A stretch of DNA of 37,967 bases. Origin: Acidobacteriota bacterium (lineage in GTDB: Bacteria; Acidobacteriota; Vicinamibacteria; Vicinamibacterales; SCN-69-37). How positions within the stretch are numbered: the stretch's first letter is position 1; each line of letters starts with the position of its first letter. Below, piece after piece: positions 18,020 through 26,872 of the stretch. The notes below the pieces were generated by a model. That model had not been told where the DNA came from, made no database searches, and saw only the letters and a list, made by a program, of their open reading frames with translations. The position numbers and the translations under genes were made by a program. Location: the NCBI GenBank assembly GCA_004297655.1, contig SCUN01000109.1, forward strand, positions 1-37,967, read 5' to 3'.

Positions 18020-19915
18020 GTGCCAAGCACCAAGGGCCCGTCGGTGGTCCTTTTTTCCGGCGGCCGGGGCTCTGGAGCGCTCACCCGCCAACTGATCACG
18101 GCGCCATCGATCTCGTTGACCATCGCGATCAACGGGTATGACGATGGCGCGTCGACGGGGGAGGTGCGGCGGTTTCTCGCCGACGCGCTCGGCCCATCCG
18201 ATTTTCGGAAGAACGCATCCCGGCTGGCGTCCATTCTCGAAACCTGCTCGCCAGGGCTGATCGACGCGCTCGACCGGCGGCTGCCGGTCGGCGCCGTCGA
18301 GGCTGACGCGCGCCAGGCGTTGTTGGCGCTCAAGGTCGCGTATCCGGGCCTTGGCCTGGCGGTCGATCACTTTCTGGCCGACCTCGCGCGCGGCGGCCGG
18401 CCGTTCAACTTTTCCGATTGCAGCGTCGGCAACCTGATCTTCGCGGGCCTCTATCTGGAATGCGGACGCGACTTCAACCGCACGGTCGACCGATACGCGG
18501 CGCTCCTGGGACTCGATCCCGGTCTCATCGAAAACGTCACGGATGGCACGAACGCCTGGCTCATCGGGATTGACGCGACCGGCCGATTGCTGGCGAGCGA
18601 AGAAGAGCTGGTCGACTCCTCGCAGCCGAACACGGTTCAGGACATCTTCCTCATCGATCGTCCACTCTTGGCGGAGGAGCGCCGGGCGATCGAAGCGAAT
18701 CCCACCGATGCCGCCCGGCTTCTCGCGCCGCGAGCCGCCACCGTTTCCCTGAACCCGCGTCTGGCCGAACGCATCGCCGGCGCCGACCTCATCATCTACG
18801 CGCCCGGCACACAGCACTCCAGCTTGTTTCCCTCATACCTCACGCCCGGGCTGAGCGCGGCGATCGAAGCCAATCTCACCGCGCTGAAGGTCCTGGTCAC
18901 CAACATCCAGGCTGACGCGGAGATCACCGGCAGCAGTGCCGTCAACATCATCGACCGCGCGGTCTACTACCTGAAAGACCGAGGACGCCAAGCCACGCCG
19001 ACGCCCTGCCTGATCACGCACTACGTGATCAACGACTCGCGCACCCGCGCCTCCGAAGGTCCGTACGTCCCGCTCGGACCCGTCGACGCGATCGAAGACC
19101 AGCGTCTCGTGCGGATCGGCAACTACGAGGACGGCGTCACCGGACAACATGACGCCTTGCGCGTGCTCGCGCCGTTCATCGAGTCGATTCAGCGCCGCTC
19201 ACACCGGCGTCGGGTGGCCGTTCTGCTGCATGACGCGGGATCGATCAACAAAGTGGTGCAGACGCTGCTCGAGATGGTGCGGGGCGGCATCAGCGACGTG
19301 CCGCTCGACGTCGAAGTGTTCTACGCCGGCGCGGACACGCTCGATCCGGCGTTCGTGAAGCGCCTGCCATTCGGCGTGACGCGCCTTGCCGCCGACGGCG
19401 CGTTCGCCGCCGCCGCACGCGCGGGTCAGTTCGACTACGTCGTGCTCTTCGAATCGTCAGGCATGTATCGCGGCGAGAACATCGTGAGCCTCGCGCCGCA
19501 TCTGGCCGTCGGGCGCCTGGACGCCGTGTGGGGGAGCCGGCGATTGTCGGTGCGAGAGATCGAGGCGTCGTACAAGTTCCGGTATCACTCGAACGCGCTG
19601 GTCGGCGTGATCAGCTATCTCGGCAGCTACGTGCTGAGCCTCTCGTATCTCTTCCTGTATCGGCGCTACATCTCCGACACGCTATCGGCCGTGCGCGCCG
19701 TCCGAGCGTCGGATGCGCTCGACCCGTCGATCGACCTGACGCACCGGCGGGTGAATCATCTGTTGTTGGCGAAGCTGATGCGGCGCAAGGCAGACTTGCT
19801 GGAAATCCCAGTGCAGTTCATTCCGGTCTCGCCCGACAGCGTGAAACGGATCAGCGTGTTCGAGGGGATCGGATCGCTGGCCATGATCGTGTGGCGACGG
19901 ATCCGTCCGAAATGA
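18020..19915 (+). CDS. YvcK/CofD-like domain fused to a C-terminal GT2-like domain
   Basis: N-term VVLFSGGRGSGALTRQL, NGYDDGASTGEVRRFL..GPSDFRKN, CSVGNLIFAGLYL, APGTQHSSLFPSYLTPGL; C-term DAVWGSRRLSVREIEASYKFRYHSNALVGVISYLGSYVLSL..SDTLSAVRAVRA..EIPVQFIPVSPDSVKRISV. Confidence 0.82.
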   Translation: MPSTKGPSVVLFSGGRGSGALTRQLITAPSISLTIAINGYDDGASTGEVRRFLADALGPSDFRKNASRLASILETCSPGLIDALDRRLPVGAVEADARQALLALKVAYPGLGLAVDHFLADLARGGRPFNFSDCSVGNLIFAGLYLECGRDFNRTVDRYAALLGLDPGLIENVTDGTNAWLIGIDATGRLLASEEELVDSSQPNTVQDIFLIDRPLLAEERRAIEANPTDAARLLAPRAATVSLNPRLAERIAGADLIIYAPGTQHSSLFPSYLTPGLSAAIEANLTALKVLVTNIQADAEITGSSAVNIIDRAVYYLKDRGRQATPTPCLITHYVINDSRTRASEGPYVPLGPVDAIEDQRLVRIGNYEDGVTGQHDALRVLAPFIESIQRRSHRRRVAVLLHDAGSINKVVQTLLEMVRGGISDVPLDVEVFYAGADTLDPAFVKRLPFGVTRLAADGAFAAAARAGQFDYVVLFESSGMYRGENIVSLAPHLAVGRLDAVWGSRRLSVREIEASYKFRYHSNALVGVISYLGSYVLSLSYLFLYRRYISDTLSAVRAVRASDALDPSIDLTHRRVNHLLLAKLMRRKADLLEIPVQFIPVSPDSVKRISVFEGIGSLAMIVWRRIRPK

Positions 19916-19919
19916 GGCC

Positions 19920-20663
19920 ATGTCGCGACTGTTGATCATCCCGGCCGCGGGGCTCGGCACTCGTCTTGGATCCCCGTTGCCCAAGCTGCTCGTGCCGGTC
20001 GCTGGCGTGACGATGCTCGACCGCCTGCTGGACCTGTACGAATCCGTCGTCGACCGCGTCGTTCTGGTGGTGAATCCGTCGGCGGCGCCCGGTGTGGACC
20101 AGCATCTGCGATCGCGGACGCGGCGTCTACCGGTCGAGTGCGTGCAGCAGACGTCCCCGACGGGCATGCTCGATGCGATCCTTCTCGGCGTGCCGGCGGT
20201 CGCGGTGTATGAGCCGTCGAGCGTCTGGGTCACGTGGTGCGACCAGGTGGCCGTGCATCCAAAGACGATCGCCCGGCTTGCCGAACGAACGAGCGGCGCG
20301 TCGGCCGCGCTGGTCATGCCGACGGTGAGGTGCGAGCACCCGTACATCCACCTGGAGCGGGACGGCTCGAACCGCATCGTCCGTGTGCGGCACCGGCGTG
20401 AAGGCGACGCCATGCCGGATGCCGGCGAGAGCGACATGGGTTTGTTCGCGATGTCGCGAGTGGCGTATCTGGAGTGGCTGCCGAAGTACCTGGCCGAAGC
20501 CGAAGTCGGCCGCCAGACGGGCGAACGTAATTTCCTGCCGTTCATCGTCTGGGTCGATCGGCACGCCAAGGTCGAGACGTTCCCATGCGAAGACCCGATG
20601 GAAGCCATCGGGATCAACACGCCGGACGATCTGGCGCGCGTCGAACGCTACTTGACGCGATAG
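19920..20663 (+). CDS. Nucleotidyltransferase (GT-A NTP-transferase family, sugar-nucleotide pyrophosphorylase-like)
   Basis: LLIIPAAGLGTRLGSPLPKLLVPVAGVTMLDRLLDLY..., VTWCDQVAVHP; 4 nt after the fusion gene. Confidence 0.85.
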   Translation: MSRLLIIPAAGLGTRLGSPLPKLLVPVAGVTMLDRLLDLYESVVDRVVLVVNPSAAPGVDQHLRSRTRRLPVECVQQTSPTGMLDAILLGVPAVAVYEPSSVWVTWCDQVAVHPKTIARLAERTSGASAALVMPTVRCEHPYIHLERDGSNRIVRVRHRREGDAMPDAGESDMGLFAMSRVAYLEWLPKYLAEAEVGRQTGERNFLPFIVWVDRHAKVETFPCEDPMEAIGINTPDDLARVERYLTR

Positions 20664-22663
20664 ACGCCGACGTCGCCGCTGCGAAAGACCTCTTCGAATT
20701 TCGCCGGATCCTTGTCGAACACTTCCTCGCCCTTCCCAGCCTTGCGCTCCACGTCGTCTTCATACACGTAGTCCACGCCGAGCTGTTTGGCGATCGCCCA
20801 CGCGGCTGCGGCGTCGGTCTGAGCGAACATCGAGTCGGCTAGTTGCGACTGCGTGTCGTACGCCCTCGTGTGCATCATCGAGATGGGCAGCCCGGCGGCC
20901 ATCCGCCGTTCAGCCCAGGAAGGCACGAGGCTCCAGGTCCACCGGCCGCGCGGCACAGGGTCCATCTGCACGATCGCGTCCTTCGGCGTATGCGTTCGGA
21001 TCCAGGCAAAGACGGCCTGCTGATCGCGGGAGATGACGATGGTGAACGGGAAATCTCCGGGACTGACGCTGAAGTTGTGAATATCCTGCGCGTTGTACTC
21101 GTCGATCGCCAACGTCGGCGCGCCAGCCATCAGCGTCAGCGCCACGACGACTCCAACCACGCGGCGACGTCCCTGATCCAGGCCGGTGGCGATGAAGCGC
21201 GCCGCCAGCGCCGGCAGGACGAGCAGCAGCAAGTGGCCGGCCCTGAATCCCACCCAGTACAGATCCATCGAGAGCCGCACGAAGTACATCGCGATAAGCG
21301 CGAGCACGATCAGGGCGAGATACGGAAAGAAACGCCGCAGCGGGAATTGCGGCGCGGGCCAGCATCCAGCGCCGGCGATCCACAACGCCGGCCCGAGCGA
21401 AACCAACAACGCCGTCACGGGATGGTGCAGCGACTGATCCGTGAAGCCGAACGCCAGCGCGCCGCCGGCGCCTTCGACCATGTGATTCGTGACCAGCCAG
21501 CCGATCGCCGCGAGGACCGGCGCAATCACGATGAACTGGCCGAGGACGTTTCTCACCGGCGACGGCTCGCGCACGGCGTCGAAGACGAAGGATGCGCCGT
21601 AGGCGAGCGCGAACAGGCCGCCGACGAGCGGGCTGTAGAGCACGGAACCGGCGAGCGCGAGGCCCATCATCAAGCTTGCGATCCGGCTACCTCGGCTGCC
21701 GATCGCCGCCACGCCGACGATCGCCACCAGGCCGAGCGCGTACGCCATCGAATGCTGCGGCACGTACCAGATGCTTCGCTGCAGCCCGTCGATTCGATAG
21801 CCGCCCAACGCCCAATTCGCCACGGCATCAATATTCACGTTCTTCAACGTCGCCATCGGCTGATGCGTGTACCAGAGTCCAACAATGGCCGCGAGACCCT
21901 CCGCGCTCGATGCGACGAGCGCCAGCCCGACCGCCGTGGCCGCCGCGCCGGCCCGCGGGACGACGACCCAGGTGGCGAGGAAGATCGTCGACATGAGCAG
22001 CAAACCGGTGATCAGCGCGTTCAGCTTCAGGCACCGCTGAATGTCCTGCAGGGCCGCGGGACCGGTTCCGGCGATGGCAGCCGGCACAACGAAGTACGTC
22101 CAGTAGTAGTGGATTTCATTTCCGGCCAGAAACGGATTCTGCGCAGGCAGCTCGAATTTCTTCAGCTCGGCCGTCAGCGCCGCGTGCCACACGAAGTCCG
22201 CGGTGAAATACGCGCGATAGTAACGGTTGCCTTCCTTGTCGGCCCAACCGACGTTCGCGAGCGGCGGCACGGCCACGGCGAGCGTGAGCAGCAACACGAG
22301 CAGCAGCGACGTCGTGGACGCGCGCGTCCATTCGGGCAGGGAAATGAGCGGGCGACGAATCGGGCGGAGCAGGATCCAGACGAGGAGGCCGATCAGCGCG
22401 ACGGCGGCGACAAACCACGCCCACGTCGCGCGGTGCGCGGCGATCGCGGCCCAGAGCGCGAGGTTCGCCAGCGTGTAGCCGAAGAGCGCGCCTGCAATCC
22501 AGCCGGCCGCATGCCGGCGGCCGAACAGGGCGAAGCCGATGCGGAATCCAGGCGCGACCGCGCCCAGGTAGACGAAGGCATAGAGCCAGCCGGAGCTGCC
22601 ATCACCCAGGATCCACAAAGACGCCGCGACGAGCAGGACGAAGAGTGCCAGGCAGGCACGCAT
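20648..22663 (-). CDS. Large multi-TM membrane protein, possibly GT-C-like
   Basis: About 12+ hydrophobic segments plus C-terminal soluble domain; motif NPFLAGNEIHYYWTYFV; no confident family. Confidence 0.7.
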   Translation of the reverse strand: MRACLALFVLLVAASLWILGDGSSGWLYAFVYLGAVAPGFRIGFALFGRRHAAGWIAGALFGYTLANLALWAAIAAHRATWAWFVAAVALIGLLVWILLRPIRRPLISLPEWTRASTTSLLLVLLLTLAVAVPPLANVGWADKEGNRYYRAYFTADFVWHAALTAELKKFELPAQNPFLAGNEIHYYWTYFVVPAAIAGTGPAALQDIQRCLKLNALITGLLLMSTIFLATWVVVPRAGAAATAVGLALVASSAEGLAAIVGLWYTHQPMATLKNVNIDAVANWALGGYRIDGLQRSIWYVPQHSMAYALGLVAIVGVAAIGSRGSRIASLMMGLALAGSVLYSPLVGGLFALAYGASFVFDAVREPSPVRNVLGQFIVIAPVLAAIGWLVTNHMVEGAGGALAFGFTDQSLHHPVTALLVSLGPALWIAGAGCWPAPQFPLRRFFPYLALIVLALIAMYFVRLSMDLYWVGFRAGHLLLLVLPALAARFIATGLDQGRRRVVGVVVALTLMAGAPTLAIDEYNAQDIHNFSVSPGDFPFTIVISRDQQAVFAWIRTHTPKDAIVQMDPVPRGRWTWSLVPSWAERRMAAGLPISMMHTRAYDTQSQLADSMFAQTDAAAAWAIAKQLGVDYVYEDDVERKAGKGEEVFDKDPAKFEEVFRSGDVGVYRVK

Positions 22664-22714
22664 TGCGCGGCTACTCTACCCGCGCGCGCGTGCCGCTGAA
22701 TTACTATTTGATAA

Positions 22715-24139
22715 ATGCCGCCACGCGTCCGATTTGCGCCGTCGCCCACGGGCTATCTTCACGTCGGCGGCGCGCGCACCGCGCTCTTCAACTGGCTCTA
22801 CGCCCGGCGCCACGGCGGCGCGTTCATCCTGCGCATCGAAGACACCGACGTCGAGCGTTCGTCAACCGACATGGTGACGGCCATTTTCAACAGCATGAAG
22901 TGGCTGGGACTCGATTGGGACGAAGGCCCCGATGTTGGCGGACCGCACGGGCCGTACTTTCAGACCGAGCGCCTCGACAAGTACCGCGCCGCGGGCTTTG
23001 CGCTTGTCGCCTCGGGACACGCGTATCGCTGCTTCTGCAAGCCGGAGGATCTCAAGGCCGAACGGTCGGCCGCCGAGGCGGCGGGCCGAACATGGAACTA
23101 CGACCGGCGCTGCCAGCGGCGGTCGGCCGCCGAGGTCGCTGCGAAAGTCGCCGCCGGCGAACCGAGCGCCATCAGGTTCCTCGTGCCGCCGGGCATCACC
23201 GCCTTCGACGATCTCGTTCACGGACGCATCGAGTTCGATAACGCCAACATCGAGGATTTCGTGGTCATTCGCTCGGACGACTACCCGACCTACCATTTGT
23301 CGGTCGTCGTCGATGACGTCGACATGCAGGTGTCGGATGTGGTCCGCGGCGACGATCACATTTCGAACACGCCGAAACAGGTGCTGCTGTATCACGCGAT
23401 GCACGCGGCCGTGCCGCGATTCGCGCATGTGCCGCTCATCATGGGGCCAGACAAGAAGCGGCTGAGCAAGCGCCATGGCGCGACGTCGGTGGGCGAGTAC
23501 GAGGCGCAGGGCTACCTGCCGGAGGCGATGGTGAACTTCCTCGCGCTGCTGGGCTGGTCACCCGGCGGCGATCAGGAAATCTTCTCGAGGGAAGAGCTGA
23601 TTCAGCGATTCGATCTCGAGGGCATCAGCGGCGGCAACGCGGTGTTCAATCCAGAGAAGCTGGACTGGTTCAATCAGCAGCACATCATGCGAATGAGCGC
23701 GGCGGAGATCCTCGGGAGATTGAGAAGTGCGGGATTGATGAATGTGGGATTGGAGATTGGGGAACTTCAGATTGAGAAAGTGATCGACCTTCTGAAGCCG
23801 CGCTCGAAGAAGCTCGCGGACTTCGTGCCGCAGATGCGCCCGTTTCTCAGCGACGACCTGGTGTTCGACGAGGCGGCCGTGAAGAAACACCTCAGCGATC
23901 CGGCCGTGCCTGGTTTGAGAAAAGCCCTGGCGTCGGCGCTGCGGACCGTCGAACCCTGGACCGCCGCCGCGTTGGAGGAGACGCTTCGGGCGGTCGCGGC
24001 GGCACACGGCGTCAAGGCCGGCGTGCTGATCCATGCGACGCGCGTGGCCGTCACCGGCCAGGGGAACAGCCCCGGACTATTCGAAGTGCTCGAGCTCGTC
24101 GGCCGCGATCGCGTCATTCGCCGCCTCGAGCTTTGCTAA
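22715..24139 (+). CDS. gltX: Glutamate--tRNA ligase
   Basis: VRFAPSPTGYLHVGGARTALFNWLYARR...RIEDTDVERS...KKRLSKRHGATSV. Confidence 0.97.
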   Translation: MPPRVRFAPSPTGYLHVGGARTALFNWLYARRHGGAFILRIEDTDVERSSTDMVTAIFNSMKWLGLDWDEGPDVGGPHGPYFQTERLDKYRAAGFALVASGHAYRCFCKPEDLKAERSAAEAAGRTWNYDRRCQRRSAAEVAAKVAAGEPSAIRFLVPPGITAFDDLVHGRIEFDNANIEDFVVIRSDDYPTYHLSVVVDDVDMQVSDVVRGDDHISNTPKQVLLYHAMHAAVPRFAHVPLIMGPDKKRLSKRHGATSVGEYEAQGYLPEAMVNFLALLGWSPGGDQEIFSREELIQRFDLEGISGGNAVFNPEKLDWFNQQHIMRMSAAEILGRLRSAGLMNVGLEIGELQIEKVIDLLKPRSKKLADFVPQMRPFLSDDLVFDEAAVKKHLSDPAVPGLRKALASALRTVEPWTAAALEETLRAVAAAHGVKAGVLIHATRVAVTGQGNSPGLFEVLELVGRDRVIRRLELC

Positions 24140-24148
24140 GCTCCCTCG

Positions 24149-24772
24149 GTGCACGTCAAAGACCCCGCGGCGGCGTTTGAGAAAGGCCGCCGACACCTCA
24201 TGCGCCGCGACCCGAAGCTCGGCGCACATATAAAGAAGATGGGCCGCGAACGGCCCACCTTCGCGCCCCGCGATCCGTTTCACGCCCTTGTGCGCGCGGT
24301 TCTTTCGCAACAGCTCTCGACCAAGGCCGCCGACACGATCGAGCGCCGCGTGGTCGACCTCGTGGGAGGGCGGGCGGCGCTCTCGCCCGCGTCGCTTCTG
24401 GCGGCAAAGCCAGAGGCGCTCCGCGCCGCCGGCGTCAGTTGGCCGAAGATCTCCTATCTGCGCGATTTAGCCAGCCACGTGATGGACGAACGGCTCGATC
24501 TCCACGGTCTTAAGCACAAGACCGATGAGGAAATCGTCGTGGCCATCACGGCCATCAAGGGGTTCGGCCGCTGGTCGGCCGAGATGTTCCTGATGTTCTG
24601 CCTCCACCGCCCCGACGTCTTCCCGGTCGGCGACCTGGGCATCGTCAAGGGCGTGCAGAAGCTCACGGGCATGAAGCGGCGTCCGAAGCCACGGACCATG
24701 TTGCGGGCGGCCGACGGCTGGAAGCCGTACCGGTCGATCGCCAGCTGGTATCTGTGGCGTCTCATCGAGTGA
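24149..24772 (+). CDS. DNA-3-methyladenine glycosylase II-like (HhH-GPD)
   Basis: FHALVRAVLSQQLSTKAADTIERR..., AITAIKGFGRWSAEMFLMFCLHRPDVFPVGDLGIVKG (HhH-GPD with catalytic D). Confidence 0.92.
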   Translation: MHVKDPAAAFEKGRRHLMRRDPKLGAHIKKMGRERPTFAPRDPFHALVRAVLSQQLSTKAADTIERRVVDLVGGRAALSPASLLAAKPEALRAAGVSWPKISYLRDLASHVMDERLDLHGLKHKTDEEIVVAITAIKGFGRWSAEMFLMFCLHRPDVFPVGDLGIVKGVQKLTGMKRRPKPRTMLRAADGWKPYRSIASWYLWRLIE

Positions 24773-24785
24773 CGGGAAGGAACGC

Positions 24786-26213
24786 ATGACGCTTCGCAGG
24801 CAATTGCTCATCGGCAGCACGATCGCCGCGGCCCTCGTCGCCGTGTCGGGCACGCTCGCGATCGAGGCGCTGCGCGCTCGAGATCGCCGAATCGCGCTCG
24901 AGCGCACCGCGGCCGCGGCCATCACCGAGCACCAGAAGGAGGCCTGCGACGCGTCGCCGAACTGGTTCCTGGCCGGCCCACGCGAAGGCCGGCCGACCAA
25001 AGAGGAGCTCGCGCAGCCGGACGCCGACGTCTACACCAAGCGGCCCGACATGAAAGCACGGCCGTTCGAGTACTTCGCGTTCGACGAAGAGTTTCGCGGC
25101 GTCACCACGGCGGCGCCCAGATTCCCTGACACGCTGCGCGCCGCGCTGAAGTCCGGCAATGAGTTTGCGAGCGAGAGCTGGCGCGGGCCCGACGGCACCG
25201 GCGTCATGACGGCGCGTTGGACCAACTGGCGGCCGAGCGAATGCGCGATCCTGCTCTTCCGCGCCGCGCCGCCGCCGCACCAGACGTGGGAGCGCACCGG
25301 AATCTTCTCGGGGCTGTTTGCCGCGGTGTTCGTTGTCGCGTTCTTCGTCGGGCTGCCGACCACCACGCGCGCGACCACCGTCGCGCACGCCATGCGGAAC
25401 TCCGCGCGAGACGAGTACGCCGCGGTGCTGCCCGCGCCAGGCTCGGACGAGATCACGTCGATCAACGCGCTCTTCAACGACGCGGCCGCGGGCATCCGTC
25501 AACGCTCCACCGAGATTCGTGAGCAACAGGAGGCGATCCGCCGACTCTCCACGGAAACCACGAACGATGTCGTCGTTCCCCTCACGGCCGTGCCCGAGCG
25601 CCTGGGCGACGTGCTGAGATCCGTGAGCCTCACGCCGGTTGTCCGAGAGCAAATGCAGGCGGCGCTTCGCGACGCGCAGACCGTGGCGCTCCATGCCGGC
25701 AATCTCGTCACGGCGGCGCGCCTTCGAGACCGCGACGCCGTGGCGTCCACTGATTCCGTCGATCTCACGGCGCTCGTGACCAAAGTGGTGTCCGAGTACG
25801 AGATGTTCGCCCACGCGTTTGGCGTGAAGTTATCCGCCACCGTGCCCGACGCGGCCGTGATGGCCACCGGCGACGCGCTGCTTTTCGAAGCCGCGCTGGC
25901 CAATCTCGTGGACAACGCGATTCGCTACAACCGCCCCGGCGGATCCGCCATCGTCGATCTCGACGGCGACCCGCGGGGCAAGTTCCGTCTGATCGTCAGC
26001 GACGATGGCGTGGGCGTGAATGACGCGACGCTGAAGTACTTCAACGGCATCCGGCGTTTCCGGGGCGACGAGCGCCGAAAGCACCGCCAGGACGAGGTCG
26101 GATTGGGGCTGGCGATCGTTCATGAAGTTACCGGCCGGGCGAAGATCGGGCTGTCATTCCGGCGAAAAGACAATGGCGGGCTGGAAGTCACGCTCAAGTT
26201 CCCGCAGGGCTGA
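24786..26213 (+). CDS. Histidine-kinase-like membrane protein; ATPase domain intact, canonical phosphoacceptor His not seen
   Basis: NLVDNAIRYNRPGG (N box), SDDGVGV (G1), DEVGLGLAIVHEV (G2); dimerisation region reads TETTNDVVVPLTA instead of SHELRTPLT. Confidence 0.82.
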   Translation: MTLRRQLLIGSTIAAALVAVSGTLAIEALRARDRRIALERTAAAAITEHQKEACDASPNWFLAGPREGRPTKEELAQPDADVYTKRPDMKARPFEYFAFDEEFRGVTTAAPRFPDTLRAALKSGNEFASESWRGPDGTGVMTARWTNWRPSECAILLFRAAPPPHQTWERTGIFSGLFAAVFVVAFFVGLPTTTRATTVAHAMRNSARDEYAAVLPAPGSDEITSINALFNDAAAGIRQRSTEIREQQEAIRRLSTETTNDVVVPLTAVPERLGDVLRSVSLTPVVREQMQAALRDAQTVALHAGNLVTAARLRDRDAVASTDSVDLTALVTKVVSEYEMFAHAFGVKLSATVPDAAVMATGDALLFEAALANLVDNAIRYNRPGGSAIVDLDGDPRGKFRLIVSDDGVGVNDATLKYFNGIRRFRGDERRKHRQDEVGLGLAIVHEVTGRAKIGLSFRRKDNGGLEVTLKFPQG

Positions 26214-26260
26214 AGCCCTGCGGCTACTGCCGCAGTAGCCGGCGGGCTTCAGCCCGCCGG
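26204..26260. repeat. Pair of REP-like hairpins in opposite orientation (BIME-like)
   Basis: GCAGGGC-TGAA-GCCCTGC + GGCTAC; GTAG + CCGGCGGGC-TTCA-GCCCGCCGG. Confidence 0.75.
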
Positions 26261-26275
26261 GAGTAGAATCCGCCG

Positions 26276-26872
26276 ATGATCAACCGGCGGTCGTTGTTGA
26301 AGCTCGGCGGCGCGGTGCTGGCGTGGCGGCCCTTCGCGCGATTCAGAGTGCTGGCGCAGGCGGCGCCGGCCGCAGCCTTCACCCAGGATCAGATCAAGGC
26401 GCTCTTCGGCATCGCCGAGGTCGCGCTGCCATCTGCTGTCGATGCGGACGGCCGCGACGGCGCGGTGCGAAAGTTCGTCGCCTGGCACGTGAACTACCGT
26501 GAAGGCGCCGATATGGGTCACGGCTACGGCAACTCCACGCTGCGCCCGAAGTCCGGACCGCCCGTAGCGCCCAGATATTCGGCGCAATTTGCCTCGCTCG
26601 ACCAGGCCGCCCGCGCACAGGGCGCCGCGTCATTTGCCGCGGCGCCGGCGGCGGTCCGGCGCTCGATTGTCGAGGCGGCGCTCAACGCGCCTACGCCGAT
26701 CAACAGGCTGCCGGCGCGGCCGACCGGCGCGAATCTCGTCGCGGACTTTACGGGCATGTATTTCAATAGCGCCGGCGCGTTTGATCTTGCGTATCAGGCC
26801 GCGATTGGCCGGGACGACTGCAGAGATCTCGAAGGCTCGGATCAGCCGCCCGCGCCGATTGGAGGCCGATGA
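26276..26872 (+). CDS. Gluconate 2-dehydrogenase subunit 3/GDH gamma-like TAT-signal protein
   Basis: MINRRSLLKLGGAVLA Tat leader; small protein coupled (ATGA) to a GMC oxidoreductase. Confidence 0.65.
   Translation: MINRRSLLKLGGAVLAWRPFARFRVLAQAAPAAAFTQDQIKALFGIAEVALPSAVDADGRDGAVRKFVAWHVNYREGADMGHGYGNSTLRPKSGPPVAPRYSAQFASLDQAARAQGAASFAAAPAAVRRSIVEAALNAPTPINRLPARPTGANLVADFTGMYFNSAGAFDLAYQAAIGRDDCRDLEGSDQPPAPIGGR

Noticed and set aside
20843-22699. 618-aa plus-strand ORF opposite the membrane protein
   Set aside because: Arg/Gly/His-rich low-information translation, typical high-GC antisense shadow ORF; opposite strand has coherent TM protein
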